Below are positions 13,266 to 22,194 of a stretch of 28,578 nucleotides of DNA, piece by piece (position 1 is the first letter of the stretch; each line of letters opens with the position of its first letter). The notes beneath the pieces were generated by a model. That model saw only the letters and a list, made by a program, of their open reading frames with translations, searched no databases and was not told where the DNA came from. The position numbers were made by a program, and so were the translations under genes. The DNA is from Alistipes sp. CAG:435 (GTDB lineage: Bacteria > Bacteroidota > Bacteroidia > Bacteroidales > UBA932): the NCBI GenBank assembly GCA_000433355.1, contig FR893098.1, positions 1-28,578 of the forward strand, given 5' to 3'.

Positions 13266-14297
13266 ATGTTTGGTTTTTCAGAAGGGAAAAGATACAATTC
13301 GTTCGTGGGTTATTACCGCCGCAGGTACGGTGAGCGGCTCCAGAAACTTGTTCTGGACGCAGGGTTCTCGTGCCCTAACCGGGACGGAACCGTGGGGCGG
13401 GGAGGGTGTACCTACTGCGACAACGCCGCTTTCCATCCTGGTTACAGTACTCCGGGGAAGCCGCTTCTGACACAGATTGACGAAGGAATAGAGTTCCAAA
13501 AGGTGCGATATCCGAGGGCGAGGCACTACCTGGCATATTTCCAGGCATATTCAAACACATACGGTCCGTTGGATCGGTTGAAGGCTCTTTATGAGGAGGT
13601 CCTGAGCCATCCGGAGGTGGTGGGGATCGTGATCGGCACGCGTCCGGATTGTGTCGATGAGAAGAAGCTGGACTATCTGGCTGGCTTGGCGTCGGGGCGT
13701 GTCCTTTCAGGGTGGCAAAGATCCCTTCGGCGGGCTCCGGGACCGACTGTCCAGGCCCCGGTTCCGGATACCCTCACCGCCCCCATAGTGGTGGTGGAGT
13801 ACGGCATCGAGTCCTGCCACGACAGCACCCTGCGCCACATCAACCGCGGCCACAGCTTCGAGTGCGCCCGTAAAGCCGTGGAAATGACCGCTGAAAGAGG
13901 CATCGACACCGGAGCCCACTTCATTCTCGGCCTCCCCGGCGAGACCAGAGAGATGCTCCTCGACCAATGCGGCCTTATCTCCTCCCTACCGCTGCGCTCC
14001 GTCAAATTCCACCAGCTCCAGATCGTCAGAGGCACAGTGATGGAAAAGGAATATGCCGCCGACCCCTCAGCCTTCTACCGTCCCGGTCTTGATGAATATC
14101 TTGACTTTGTCATCGACATCCTCGAACGCCTGCGCCCCGACCTTTACATCGAACGGGTCGCCGGCGAGGTCCCGCCCCGCTTCGTGAACGACACCCCTTG
14201 GGGACTCGTCCGAAACTTCGAGATCCTCCGCCTTCTGGACAAACGTCTTGAGGAGCGGGACACGTGGCAAGGCCGTTATATTCAAAGCCTTGATTAA
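13266..14297 (+). CDS. Radical SAM protein, TIGR01212/YhcC family
   Basis: An iron-sulfur enzyme that generates a 5'-deoxyadenosyl radical from S-adenosylmethionine; the substrate of this family is not established. In the 343-residue protein the cluster cysteines are C36, C48 and C51, within CPNRDGTVGRGGCTYC. This is the wide-spaced motif typical of the family. VVVEYGIES and FILGLPGET (conserved radical SAM core strands) follow. Residues about 142-172 form a Pro/Arg-rich insertion lacking family character. It is encoded by DNA holding a degenerate copy of the dispersed repeat (13722-13744), which looks like an in-frame element insertion. It has its own promoter and a terminator downstream. 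Confidence 0.9.
   Translation: MFGFSEGKRYNSFVGYYRRRYGERLQKLVLDAGFSCPNRDGTVGRGGCTYCDNAAFHPGYSTPGKPLLTQIDEGIEFQKVRYPRARHYLAYFQAYSNTYGPLDRLKALYEEVLSHPEVVGIVIGTRPDCVDEKKLDYLAGLASGRVLSGWQRSLRRAPGPTVQAPVPDTLTAPIVVVEYGIESCHDSTLRHINRGHSFECARKAVEMTAERGIDTGAHFILGLPGETREMLLDQCGLISSLPLRSVKFHQLQIVRGTVMEKEYAADPSAFYRPGLDEYLDFVIDILERLRPDLYIERVAGEVPPRFVNDTPWGLVRNFEILRLLDKRLEERDTWQGRYIQSLD
13722..13750 (-). repeat. Degenerate dispersed-repeat copy inside the radical SAM gene
   Basis: CCCTTCGGCGGGCTCCGGGACC resembles the inverted form CCCTTCGACAGGCTCAGGGACC of the dispersed element with three base changes. It sits in frame within a part of the protein that interrupts the conserved core. Confidence 0.6.
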
Positions 14298-14329
14298 TCG
14301 GCTGGCACAACTTTCGCTTGCCGGAAGGC

Positions 14330-14358
14330 CGGCTGTCGGGCCGGAAGCCGAATTTTTT
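14330..14358 (+). terminator. Terminator after the radical SAM gene
   Basis: CGGCTGTC (14330-14337) pairs with GGAAGCCG (14343-14350) with one mismatch and one wobble, loop GGGCC. AATTTTTT follows. Confidence 0.75.
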
Positions 14359-14414
14359 GAGGCCATAGAGGCAGAACAACCCTCCGGCCAAGCCAACTAT
14401 TGCGTGAAAATTCT

Positions 14415-14422
14415 TATATTTG
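14415..14422 (+). promoter_or_regulatory. -7 box TATATTTG for guaB
   Basis: TATATTTG matches TAnnTTTG and lies 19 bases before the guaB ATG, giving a very short leader. A TTG at 14400 is too close to be a standard -33 box, so only the -7 element is supported. Confidence 0.6.
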
Positions 14423-14441
14423 TCAAATTTATTTGATTACA

Positions 14442-15911
14442 ATGGCGAAGTTTGTAAACCGAGAGATTCCTGAAGGCCTCACCTTCGATGACGTTTTGCT
14501 GGTTCCGGCACATTCCGATGTACTTCCTCGTGACGTGGATGTCACAACAAATTTCACGACTGACATCAAGCTCCACACCCCGATCGTGTCGGCCGCGATG
14601 GACACAGTCACAGAAGCCGATCTTGCCATAGCGATGGCGAGGGCCGGTGGTATCGGTGTGATTCACAAGAATATGACCATCGAGCAGCAGTGCGAGCAGG
14701 TGCGTCACGTGAAGAGGGCTGAGAACGGAATGATCTACGATCCTGTGACGATCAGCCCGGACGCGAATGTCGGCAACGCCCTCGCGATGATGAAGAAGCA
14801 TCACATCGGCGGCATTCCTGTCGTGGACGCCAACGGCTTCCTCATCGGAATCGTCACTAACCGTGACTTGAGGTTCCAGGAGGATATGCAGCTGCCGATT
14901 TCCGAGGTTATGACAAAGGAGAACCTCGTGACCGCGCCTAAGGGCATCACCCTGGCCGACGCCACGAAGATCCTCCAGCACAGCAAGGTCGAGAAGCTTC
15001 CTGTTGTTGATAATGACGGCAAGCTCGTCGGCCTGATCACCTACAAGGATCTTATGAAGATCAAGGACAACCCTATCGCCTCCAAGGACAGCAAGGGCCG
15101 CCTCCTCGTCGCCGCCGCCGCCGGAATCAAGTCCGACACGCTCGACAGGATCGGTCTTCTGATCGACGCCGGAGCCGACGCTGTTGTCCTCGACACCGCC
15201 CACGGACACTCCGAAGGTGTGCTCAGGATGATCAAGAAGGCCTGCGACGCCTATAAGGATTTCCAGATCATAGCCGGAAACGTCGCCACCGCCGCCGGTG
15301 CCAAGGCTCTCGCCGATGCCGGAGTCAAGGCCGTGAAGGTCGGAATCGGCCCGGGCTCGATCTGCACCACGAGAATCATCGCCGGAATCGGCGTGCCGCA
15401 GCTGACGGCCGTAATGGAGGCCGCATATGCCCTCAAGGGAACGGGCGTGCCTGTGATCGCTGACGGCGGTATAAGATATTCAGGAGACATCGTCAAGGCG
15501 CTTGCCGCCGGAGCCAGCACCATCATGGCAGGCTCCCTGCTCGCCGGAACGGAGGAATCCCCAGGCGAGACAATCATCATGAACGGCCGCCGCTTCAAGT
15601 CCTACCGCGGAATGGGATCCCTCGAAGCGATGGAGCAAGGCTCGAAGGACAGGTATTTCCAGGACATGGAGTCCGACATCAAGAAGCTCGTACCAGAAGG
15701 AATCGTGGCCCAGGTGCCTTACAAGGGAACCGTCTCAGAGGTTGTCTATCAGCTTGTCGGCGGACTCAGGGCCGGAATGGGCTACTGCGGAGCGCATACT
15801 GTCGAGGAACTCAGGAACGCCCAGTTCGTGCGCATCACCAACGCCGGCTTCCTTGAGAGCCACCCACACGATGTGACCATCACCAAGGAAGCCCCTAACT
15901 ATTCCCGTTAA
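14442..15911 (+). CDS. guaB: Inosine-5'-monophosphate dehydrogenase
   Basis: GuaB oxidises IMP to XMP with NAD, the committed step of guanine nucleotide synthesis. The 489-residue protein has the TIM-barrel core split by a CBS pair at about 96-206. The catalytic loop GPGSICTTR has Cys308, and the flap region RYFQDMESD and late motif EGIVAQVPYKG are present. The start MAKFVNREIP at 14442 gives the standard length. A 14-codon upstream extension would begin with TTG and run through the -7 box, so it was rejected. The next gene starts 3 bases after the stop, suggesting guaB is transcribed with the envelope-assembly genes that follow. Confidence 0.97.
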   Translation: MAKFVNREIPEGLTFDDVLLVPAHSDVLPRDVDVTTNFTTDIKLHTPIVSAAMDTVTEADLAIAMARAGGIGVIHKNMTIEQQCEQVRHVKRAENGMIYDPVTISPDANVGNALAMMKKHHIGGIPVVDANGFLIGIVTNRDLRFQEDMQLPISEVMTKENLVTAPKGITLADATKILQHSKVEKLPVVDNDGKLVGLITYKDLMKIKDNPIASKDSKGRLLVAAAAGIKSDTLDRIGLLIDAGADAVVLDTAHGHSEGVLRMIKKACDAYKDFQIIAGNVATAAGAKALADAGVKAVKVGIGPGSICTTRIIAGIGVPQLTAVMEAAYALKGTGVPVIADGGIRYSGDIVKALAAGASTIMAGSLLAGTEESPGETIIMNGRRFKSYRGMGSLEAMEQGSKDRYFQDMESDIKKLVPEGIVAQVPYKGTVSEVVYQLVGGLRAGMGYCGAHTVEELRNAQFVRITNAGFLESHPHDVTITKEAPNYSR

Positions 15912-15914
15912 TCA

Positions 15915-16781
15915 ATGATGCTCAGGAGGTTCCGCATATTCATGATGGCCGTCGCCGTTGCCGCCCTTCCGTCCTGCAAGGCAATATCCTCGCTGATTCA
16001 CGACGGGGAGGTTGTCGCCAGGCTGGGAGACCATAAACTCTATCGCTCGGAACTGGACGATGTGATCCCCAAGGGCACGTCTCCGGCGGACAGCGTGAAC
16101 CTTGCGAACCTCTACATCAACTCGTGGGTGAAGGACAAGGCTTTCCTCGACATAGCCCAGCAGCGTCTCTCCAAGGAGGAAAAGGATGTCTCGAAGGAGC
16201 TTGAGGCCTACCGCCAGTCGCTTCTGCGGTACCGCTACGAGCAGCGCTACATCAACGAGCGCCTCGACACCACCGTCTCAAAAAAGCAGATTGATGAATA
16301 TTATGGCTCCCACAAAGAGTCCTTCAAGCTGGAGCGGCCGATCCTCAAAGCCCGTTTTATGAATATTCCGAAAGATTCTCCGAATCTTCAGAAGATCAAG
16401 AAGCTGATGTCTTCGGACAATGTTGAGGACGTGGTGGCCGCTGACAGCATCGCCTTCAATTCGACCCGGCGTTACCATGACTATTCCAATGGCTGGATAG
16501 ACGCGGTGAAACTGGCCGCCGAGTTCGGTGTGGACTATGTTCAGATGCTCTCACAGCGTAGCGGCAACTTCATAGAGATGCCGGACGGGGATGCCAACAT
16601 CTCTGTCGCGTTCATAGTGGATTACCGGAGGGCCGGGGAGATCGCTCCGGTGGAATACTGTGAGGACAGGATAAAGGACATCATCATCAGCGGAAGAAAG
16701 CACGAGCTCCTGGTCGGTTTGGAACGGGACTTGATAGAAGACGCCAAGGTTAAGGAGAATTTTGAAATATATTCGAAATGA
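15915..16781 (+). CDS. SurA-N-like lipoprotein (parvulin-less chaperone homologue)
   Basis: The 288-residue product has a lipoprotein signal with lipobox LPSC (Cys21), so it is anchored in the envelope. The region HDGEVVARLGDHKLYRSELDDVIP resembles the SurA-type N-terminal chaperone module, in which the protein's own gate sequence precedes a long helical bundle. No parvulin motif (GxLG, HxxxI) was found, so isomerase activity is unlikely. It lies 3 bases after guaB and overlaps the next gene, a true SurA-like isomerase, by 4 bases (ATGA), which implies translational coupling. A role in escorting outer-membrane proteins is inferred from this context. Confidence 0.78.
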   Translation: MMLRRFRIFMMAVAVAALPSCKAISSLIHDGEVVARLGDHKLYRSELDDVIPKGTSPADSVNLANLYINSWVKDKAFLDIAQQRLSKEEKDVSKELEAYRQSLLRYRYEQRYINERLDTTVSKKQIDEYYGSHKESFKLERPILKARFMNIPKDSPNLQKIKKLMSSDNVEDVVAADSIAFNSTRRYHDYSNGWIDAVKLAAEFGVDYVQMLSQRSGNFIEMPDGDANISVAFIVDYRRAGEIAPVEYCEDRIKDIIISGRKHELLVGLERDLIEDAKVKENFEIYSK

Positions 16782-18172
16782 TAAAGAAAACAGCAATCAC
16801 CATCTTCGCCCTCGCAGCGACCTGCGCGATGGCTTCTGCCCAGAAATACAAGTACGTTGACAAGACCGTCGCCGTTGTCGGCAACGAGGCGATCATGATC
16901 TCCGACATCGAAGGGGCGGTCAAGGACCGCAGCGCCCAGGGCTTTTCATCAGACAGGAATGTCCGCTGCGAGGTGCTGGAATCGATTCTCGAATCGAAGA
17001 TATTCCTGATGCAGGCCAGGATCGACTCTCTCACGGTCAATCAGGACATGGTTGAGGGAAGCCTTTCCCAGCAGGCGGACAGGATGCTGACCTACCTCGG
17101 CGGCGAGGACAAGGTTGAGGAATATTTCGGCAAGCCTCTCTACCGCCTCCGTCAGGAATGGCGCAAGCAGTACGAGGACATGAGCCTCACACAGCAGGCC
17201 CAGCAGGAGATCATGAAGAAGATCCCGGAGATGACACCTTATGATGTAAAGGAATATCTTGACACGGTTGACACCAAGAATCTTCCGATAGTTCCTATCA
17301 AGTACCAGCTCAGTCAGATCTGCCGTTATCCGGACCGCGAGGCCGCGAACATGGCCGTGCGCGAGAAGTTGCTGGAACTCCGCGAGAGGATCATCAACGG
17401 AGAGAAGTTCTCCACTCTTGCTCGAATATATTCGGAGGATCCTGGTAGCGCCCGTAAGGGTGGCGAGCTTGGAATGGCCTCGAAGTCAATCTTCTGGCCT
17501 GTGTTTTCAGACGCCGCTATGGCTTTGAAGCCGGGTGTTATCTCGCAGATTGTCGAAACTCCTGACGGATTCCACATCATCGAGGTCATCGAGAAGAAAG
17601 GCGACATGTTCAACGCCCGCCACATTCTGATGAAGCCTAAATACACTGATGACGACAGGGATAAGGCGTTCAAGACTCTGGACAGCCTCCGTACCGAGAT
17701 CAACAATAACGCCGTGACGTTCCAGATGGCGGCGAACTTCTACTCACAGGATCCGGCCACCAGGACCAACGGCGGTCAGATGTCCGATCCGAACACCGGC
17801 TCGGCATATTTCGAGATTGACCAGCTCAAGCCGGAGGACTATCTGGCCATCAAGGACTTGAAGGAGGGCGAGATCTCCGAGCCTGTGGAGTCCACTGACA
17901 ATGATGGCCGTCAGGATCAGGTCAAAGACTATGTCGTTGGAAAGACCATCTACAAGATCATCCGTGTTGACAAGATCATTCCGGCCCACACTGCGTCGTT
18001 TGAGGAGGATTTCAGCCAGCTTCAGGAGCAAGTCCGTCAAGACAAGCAGATGAAGGCCATCGATGACTTCCTCGCCGGCAAGATCAAGGAGACCCACATT
18101 GTCATCGACCCGATGTTCAAGGACTGCGAGTTCCGTCGTCCGGGTTGGGCTTCAAAGTTCTCTGAAGACTGA
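16778..18172 (+). CDS. SurA-like periplasmic chaperone / peptidyl-prolyl isomerase
   Basis: SurA-type proteins bind unfolded outer-membrane proteins in the periplasm. The 464-residue protein has a signal peptide ending at ASAQ (22) and a SurA N-terminal domain beginning VDKTVAVVGNEAIMISDIE. Two parvulin domains follow. The first, about 175-275, contains FSTLARIYSEDPGSARKGGELG and ends GFHIIEVIEK. The second, about 282-385, contains ARHILMKP and NGGQMS. It starts inside the stop of the lipoprotein gene and ends one base into the OstA-like gene, so three envelope genes are tightly coupled. No key element appears lost. Confidence 0.92.
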   Translation: MIKKTAITIFALAATCAMASAQKYKYVDKTVAVVGNEAIMISDIEGAVKDRSAQGFSSDRNVRCEVLESILESKIFLMQARIDSLTVNQDMVEGSLSQQADRMLTYLGGEDKVEEYFGKPLYRLRQEWRKQYEDMSLTQQAQQEIMKKIPEMTPYDVKEYLDTVDTKNLPIVPIKYQLSQICRYPDREAANMAVREKLLELRERIINGEKFSTLARIYSEDPGSARKGGELGMASKSIFWPVFSDAAMALKPGVISQIVETPDGFHIIEVIEKKGDMFNARHILMKPKYTDDDRDKAFKTLDSLRTEINNNAVTFQMAANFYSQDPATRTNGGQMSDPNTGSAYFEIDQLKPEDYLAIKDLKEGEISEPVESTDNDGRQDQVKDYVVGKTIYKIIRVDKIIPAHTASFEEDFSQLQEQVRQDKQMKAIDDFLAGKIKETHIVIDPMFKDCEFRRPGWASKFSED

Positions 18173-21042
18173 TGCTTGCGAGACGTCTGGCATATTCATT
18201 AATCCTTCTGCTGGTTTCGTTCGGCCTTTTCGCCCAGAACACCGAGCAGAAGGACAGTCTTGTGCGCCTGCTGGGATGTGATGAGCTTCAGCAGGTCGAG
18301 GAATATGGCCAGAGCTACAGGAAGGCTTTGGGACATGCCAGATTCGAGCACAATTCAACTCTTCTGATCTGCGACACCGCCTTGTGGAATGTCAACCAGA
18401 ATGTTATAAACGCTTTCGGCAACGTCCAGATCATTCAGAACAACACAGTGCTCAGCAGCGAGAGCCTCGACTATCTCATCGACCAGAACCTCGCTCAGTT
18501 CAGAGGCGCGCTGGTCCAGCTTAGGGACAAGGACGGGAACACCCTGCGTACCACTGACCTGGACTATAACACCAAGGACAGTGTGGCCGTGTTCAGGAAC
18601 GGCGGTGCCTTGCGCGACAAGGACGGCCAGATCATCGAGAGCGATGACGGCCATTACTATTCCAAGCTCAAGACGTTCAGTTTCACGAACAACGTCAACA
18701 TGTACACTGACTCGATATTCGTGAAGACTGATGATCTGGACTACAACACAGGCACGAACGTAGCCACTTTCGGAACCGGCACCAACGCATGGAGGGACAA
18801 CAACATGCTTTCTTCTCAGGCCGGTTTTTACGAGCGGACTTTGGAAAAGTTCACGTTCTTCAGGAACGTGCATATTCTTACCGAGAACCAGGAGGCATGG
18901 GCTGACACCTTGGTATATTACCGGGTTCCGAACAATGTGGAGATGTTTGGCCATGTGGAACTGCTTGACACGACTCGCAATGTGGCCGCGGTGGCCGGTT
19001 ATGTGCAGTATATAGATTCCTTGTCATTCATAAAGTTGACCCGTGAGCCGGCTGTGATAGCGATCAGCGAGCAAGGGGAAAAGAGAGATACAGCTTACAT
19101 CGGCGCGGACACATTGATTCTGCGCTCCATACCGAAATGTGATGTGGATTCATCGGAGATTTCCAATTCGGCAAGCCGTCTGAAAGAGATAAACGTGGAT
19201 CCTGTCACGGAGTACCGTCGCAAGGCCTACGAGGCAGCCAAGGCCGCGGCCGAAGAGGCCCGCAAGAAGCGGGAAGAGGAAGACCCTAACGCCGCCGGAG
19301 CCTCCGACAGAGGCGCCTCCGCTGTCAAGCCAGGTGGAAAACCGACCGGGAAACCGGCTGGCAAGGCAACTGGAACGGCTATAGGAAAGACGGCGGGAAC
19401 AACGGCTGGAAAGACAGGTGATAATTCAGGAGGAAAGGCGATCTCGAAATCCGGAAAACTGTCAGGTGACGCGATGATCGGCGATCCTGTGACGAAAGGC
19501 CGTCAAGGCCTTCCCGCTCCATGGGATGATGTCATTGAATATGCTCCTCCACGGTTCCAATTGCCGGACACCCTGAAAACGTCGCCCGACACTGTACGTG
19601 TTCCAAGCGACAGTCTGGCGGCGAAGACCCTTTCTGCGGTCACTGAACCTGTTTCGGTCACTGAGCCTGCCGAAGTGACCAATCCGCAATCACCGGATTC
19701 CCTGACCGTCCCTACGGATTCCCTGACCGTGCCGGGTGATTCCCTGCATGTTCCCACTGACTCTTTGTCTTTGGCCCCCAAGGATTCCACGAAGATCAGT
19801 TTCATCTATGGCATACGTAACGTCAAGGTGTTCCGTAACGACATGCAGGTCGCATGCGACTCTCTTGCCTACACGGATCTTGACTCTTTGATAAGGTTGT
19901 ATGAAAACCCGATTGTCTGGAATGAGATCAAGCGGCAGTACAGTGCCGACAGTATAACCGTCATTGTCAAGAACCGGTCCATTGACCGCGCCAGCTTGAT
20001 GTCCAATGCCTTTATAATAGTGCAGGAGGACACCTTGTCCTATGACCAGATCCGTGGAACAGAGATGATGGCATACTTTGACAGTACCGGTGCGTTGAGG
20101 CGGTTCGACTCGATGGGTGGCGCGTCCGGAGTCTTCTACATCGAGGAGAACGGAAGTCTGGCCACCGTCAACAAGTTCGAGTCAAAGATGTTGACCGCGA
20201 CATTGAAGGACGGTAATATTCAGGACTTGAACTACTTCGATGCCGTGAAGACAGATGCCTACCCGGTCGTCCAGATGAAAAAGGACGAGAAGATTCTGAA
20301 GGGATTCGACTGGCAGCCGGACAAACGTCCCAAGGGACCGGAGGACATCACGCCATATAAGCCGCGAGAGTCCCAGAGGAAAGTCTATGAGAATGTGCCG
20401 AGAGCCGAATTCGCGCAGACGGACATCTACTTCCCGGGCCACATGAACAGCGTCTATAAGATGCTGGCCAGACAGGATTCCTTGAAACGGGTCCGTAAAG
20501 CTGAGCGCAGAAGGCTTGAGGCCGAGCGCAAGGCTGAGGCTGCCAGGATTGCCGACAGCCTTAGGGTCGTTGCCGCCGCCGACAGCCTTGCTTTGGCGGA
20601 CAGCCTTGCCCGTGCCGACAGTCTGGCTCTGAGAGACAGCCTTGCCAGCCGTGATTCTTTGGCGCGACAGGACAGTCTTGCCGTGAAGGACAGCCTTGTG
20701 GTTTCAGATTCGTTGTCGGTCAGCAAGGCCGATTCATTGGCCAATGATCCTTCGGCCATAAAGAAGGCTGAGCAAGAACGCAAAAAGGCTGAGAGAGAGA
20801 AGGCGCGAAAAGATCGTCAGGCGGCCAAGGAGGCCAGATGGGCTGAACTTGACGCCCGTGATGCCGCCAAGGCTAAGGCCAAGGAGGAGAAAGCGTTGAA
20901 GAAGAAGCGTCAGAAGACCCTCAAGACATTGAAGGCGATGGAGAAACGTCGTGCTAAGGAAGAGAGGATGCTTGAACGCTACAAGGCTCGTTACGAAAAA
21001 CAGAAAGCCAGAAAAGCCGCACGGAAAGCCGGTAAAAAATAA
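18172..21042 (+). CDS. Large OstA/LptA-like periplasmic protein with charged C-terminal tail
   Basis: The 956-residue protein has a signal peptide (to about FAQN, residue 23). A beta-repeat region of OstA-like type follows at about 30-310, with phrases such as NAFGNVQIIQNN, ESLDYLIDQN and DLDYNTGTNVATFG. Proteins with this fold carry lipopolysaccharide across the periplasm or form the periplasmic part of LptD. Residues about 375-470 are a Gly/Lys/Thr/Pro low-complexity linker. About 480-540 contain DSL-type repeats partly derived from the dispersed element. A second OstA-like part follows (540-740). The tail has repeated (A/R)DSLA units and then a Lys/Arg/Ala-rich coiled-coil. It is coupled to SurA by a one-base overlap. 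The tail function is unknown. Confidence 0.82.
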   Translation: MLARRLAYSLILLLVSFGLFAQNTEQKDSLVRLLGCDELQQVEEYGQSYRKALGHARFEHNSTLLICDTALWNVNQNVINAFGNVQIIQNNTVLSSESLDYLIDQNLAQFRGALVQLRDKDGNTLRTTDLDYNTKDSVAVFRNGGALRDKDGQIIESDDGHYYSKLKTFSFTNNVNMYTDSIFVKTDDLDYNTGTNVATFGTGTNAWRDNNMLSSQAGFYERTLEKFTFFRNVHILTENQEAWADTLVYYRVPNNVEMFGHVELLDTTRNVAAVAGYVQYIDSLSFIKLTREPAVIAISEQGEKRDTAYIGADTLILRSIPKCDVDSSEISNSASRLKEINVDPVTEYRRKAYEAAKAAAEEARKKREEEDPNAAGASDRGASAVKPGGKPTGKPAGKATGTAIGKTAGTTAGKTGDNSGGKAISKSGKLSGDAMIGDPVTKGRQGLPAPWDDVIEYAPPRFQLPDTLKTSPDTVRVPSDSLAAKTLSAVTEPVSVTEPAEVTNPQSPDSLTVPTDSLTVPGDSLHVPTDSLSLAPKDSTKISFIYGIRNVKVFRNDMQVACDSLAYTDLDSLIRLYENPIVWNEIKRQYSADSITVIVKNRSIDRASLMSNAFIIVQEDTLSYDQIRGTEMMAYFDSTGALRRFDSMGGASGVFYIEENGSLATVNKFESKMLTATLKDGNIQDLNYFDAVKTDAYPVVQMKKDEKILKGFDWQPDKRPKGPEDITPYKPRESQRKVYENVPRAEFAQTDIYFPGHMNSVYKMLARQDSLKRVRKAERRRLEAERKAEAARIADSLRVVAAADSLALADSLARADSLALRDSLASRDSLARQDSLAVKDSLVVSDSLSVSKADSLANDPSAIKKAEQERKKAEREKARKDRQAAKEARWAELDARDAAKAKAKEEKALKKKRQKTLKTLKAMEKRRAKEERMLERYKARYEKQKARKAARKAGKK
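19638..19680 (+). repeat. Two dispersed-repeat copies inside the OstA-like gene
   Basis: GGTCACTGAACCTG and GGTCACTGAGCCTGCCGAAGTGACC in tandem, translated as VTEPVSVTEPAEVT. They lie in the low-complexity linker and keep the frame, so they are tolerated there. Confidence 0.8.
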
Positions 21043-21064
21043 GGGCTGACCTGAAGGCCAGTCC
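21034..21064 (-). terminator. Terminator between convergent OstA-like and threonine dehydrogenase genes
   Basis: GGGCTG (21043-21048) pairs with CAGTCC (21059-21064), extended by CC/GG after a mismatch around TGAA. Read on the minus strand it is followed by TTATTTTTT, so it works best for the minus-strand gene. On the plus strand the T content is poor. Confidence 0.78.
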
Positions 21065-21090
21065 TTGATCCTTTATAATAGAATCCTTTT

Positions 21091-22044
21091 TTAGAGAAGT
21101 TTCTTCTTGAGGGCGTCGATCATGTCCACGGTCATGGTCTCCAGATCATAGGACGGTGTCCATCCCCACTCCTCGCGGGCGCAGGAATCATCCATCTTGT
21201 CCGGCCAAGAGTCAGCGATCGCCTGACGTACCGGATCCACCTCATAGCGCATCTTGAATCCTGGAATATGTTCCTGAATCTTGTGGTAGATAATCTCCGG
21301 ATCAAAGCTCATGGAGGCGATGTTGAACGAGTTGCGGTGTTTCAGCTTGGAAGGATCCGCGTTCATGATGTCCACGGCGGCCTTCAGCGCGTCAGGCATG
21401 TACATCATGTCCATGAATGTCCCGGCCGCGATAGGGCAGACAAACTCTTCGCCTTTTACTGCCGCATAGTAGATCTCAACGGCATAGTCTGTCGTGCCGC
21501 CTCCAGGAAGTGTCACATTGGAGATAAGTCCAGGGAACCTTACCGAACGGGTGTCCACACCGTATTTGGTGTGATAATAGTCACTAAGCAACTCGGTGGC
21601 CACCTTGGTCACGCCGTACATCGAACGAGGCCTCTGCAGCGTGTCCTGAGGAGTGTTCTGATGCGGAGTCTCAGGGCCGAACGAACCGATCGAGGATGGT
21701 GTGAACACAGCGACATTGTTCTCCCTCGCGATCTCAAGAATATTCATGAGTCCGTCTATCTGGATGTGCCATGCCAGCTGCGGCTTCCTTTCCGCGACAG
21801 CCGAGAGCAGGGCGGCGAGATTGTAGATTGTGTCGATGTTGTACTTCTTCACGATGCCCAGAAGTTGCTCACCGTTGCAGACATCAGCCTCCTCGGCGGG
21901 ACCGCTCTCAAGCAGAACACCCTTTGGCTCAGCACCTTTGATGTAGCCGGCGACAACGTTGCCCTCCGGGTACATATTCCTGATTTTCATTGTCAGCTCC
22001 GAACCGATCTGTCCGGTCGAACCTATCACTAGTACATTTTTCAT
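21091..22044 (-). CDS. L-threonine 3-dehydrogenase, short-chain (UDP-sugar epimerase-like) type
   Basis: Oxidises threonine with NAD to 2-amino-3-ketobutyrate in the cytoplasm. The 317-residue protein has the extended-SDR cofactor motif GSTGQIG at 8-14 and the catalytic Y143/K147 pair in YGVTK. It also has the sequence PGGGTTDYAVEIYYAA typical of the SDR-type threonine dehydrogenases, as opposed to the zinc medium-chain type. The neighbour read in the opposite direction is kbl, the next enzyme of the pathway, which supports the assignment strongly. The start MKNVLVIGSTG is the only sensible one. Confidence 0.92.
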   Translation of the reverse strand: MKNVLVIGSTGQIGSELTMKIRNMYPEGNVVAGYIKGAEPKGVLLESGPAEEADVCNGEQLLGIVKKYNIDTIYNLAALLSAVAERKPQLAWHIQIDGLMNILEIARENNVAVFTPSSIGSFGPETPHQNTPQDTLQRPRSMYGVTKVATELLSDYYHTKYGVDTRSVRFPGLISNVTLPGGGTTDYAVEIYYAAVKGEEFVCPIAAGTFMDMMYMPDALKAAVDIMNADPSKLKHRNSFNIASMSFDPEIIYHKIQEHIPGFKMRYEVDPVRQAIADSWPDKMDDSCAREEWGWTPSYDLETMTVDMIDALKKKLL

Positions 22045-22079
22045 TGCGGATCGCTTGTTTATTGCTAAATTAGCAAGTG

Positions 22080-22087
22080 CAAATTTA
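22080..22087 (-). promoter_or_regulatory. Candidate -7 box for threonine dehydrogenase
   Basis: On the minus strand TAAATTTG fits TAnnTTTG, 35 bases before the start. No clear -33 element. It shares a 150-base AT-rich divergent region with the kbl promoter, so both genes could answer to one regulator. Confidence 0.5.
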
Positions 22088-22149
22088 CATTATTTTCTGA
22101 CAAGAGCCCTTATTTATAATAAAATATTATCGATTTTGTCAAAAATTAA

Positions 22150-22157
22150 TATATTTG
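22150..22157 (+). promoter_or_regulatory. -7 box TATATTTG for kbl
   Basis: An exact fit to TAnnTTTG, 37 bases before the kbl ATG. A TTTTG at 22134-22138 is too close to be the standard -33 box. Confidence 0.55.
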
Positions 22158-22194
22158 TCAGTGCGAAATCGAAACGTTTTAAAATTTTATCAAT

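Noticed and set aside
13135..13470. 111-residue frame overlapping the start of the radical SAM gene
   Set aside because: It overlaps a conserved gene in another frame and shows no family character; the region is better explained as leader.
14400..14441. 14-codon extension of guaB from TTG
   Set aside because: It would run through the -7 box, and GuaB of 489 residues is already full length.
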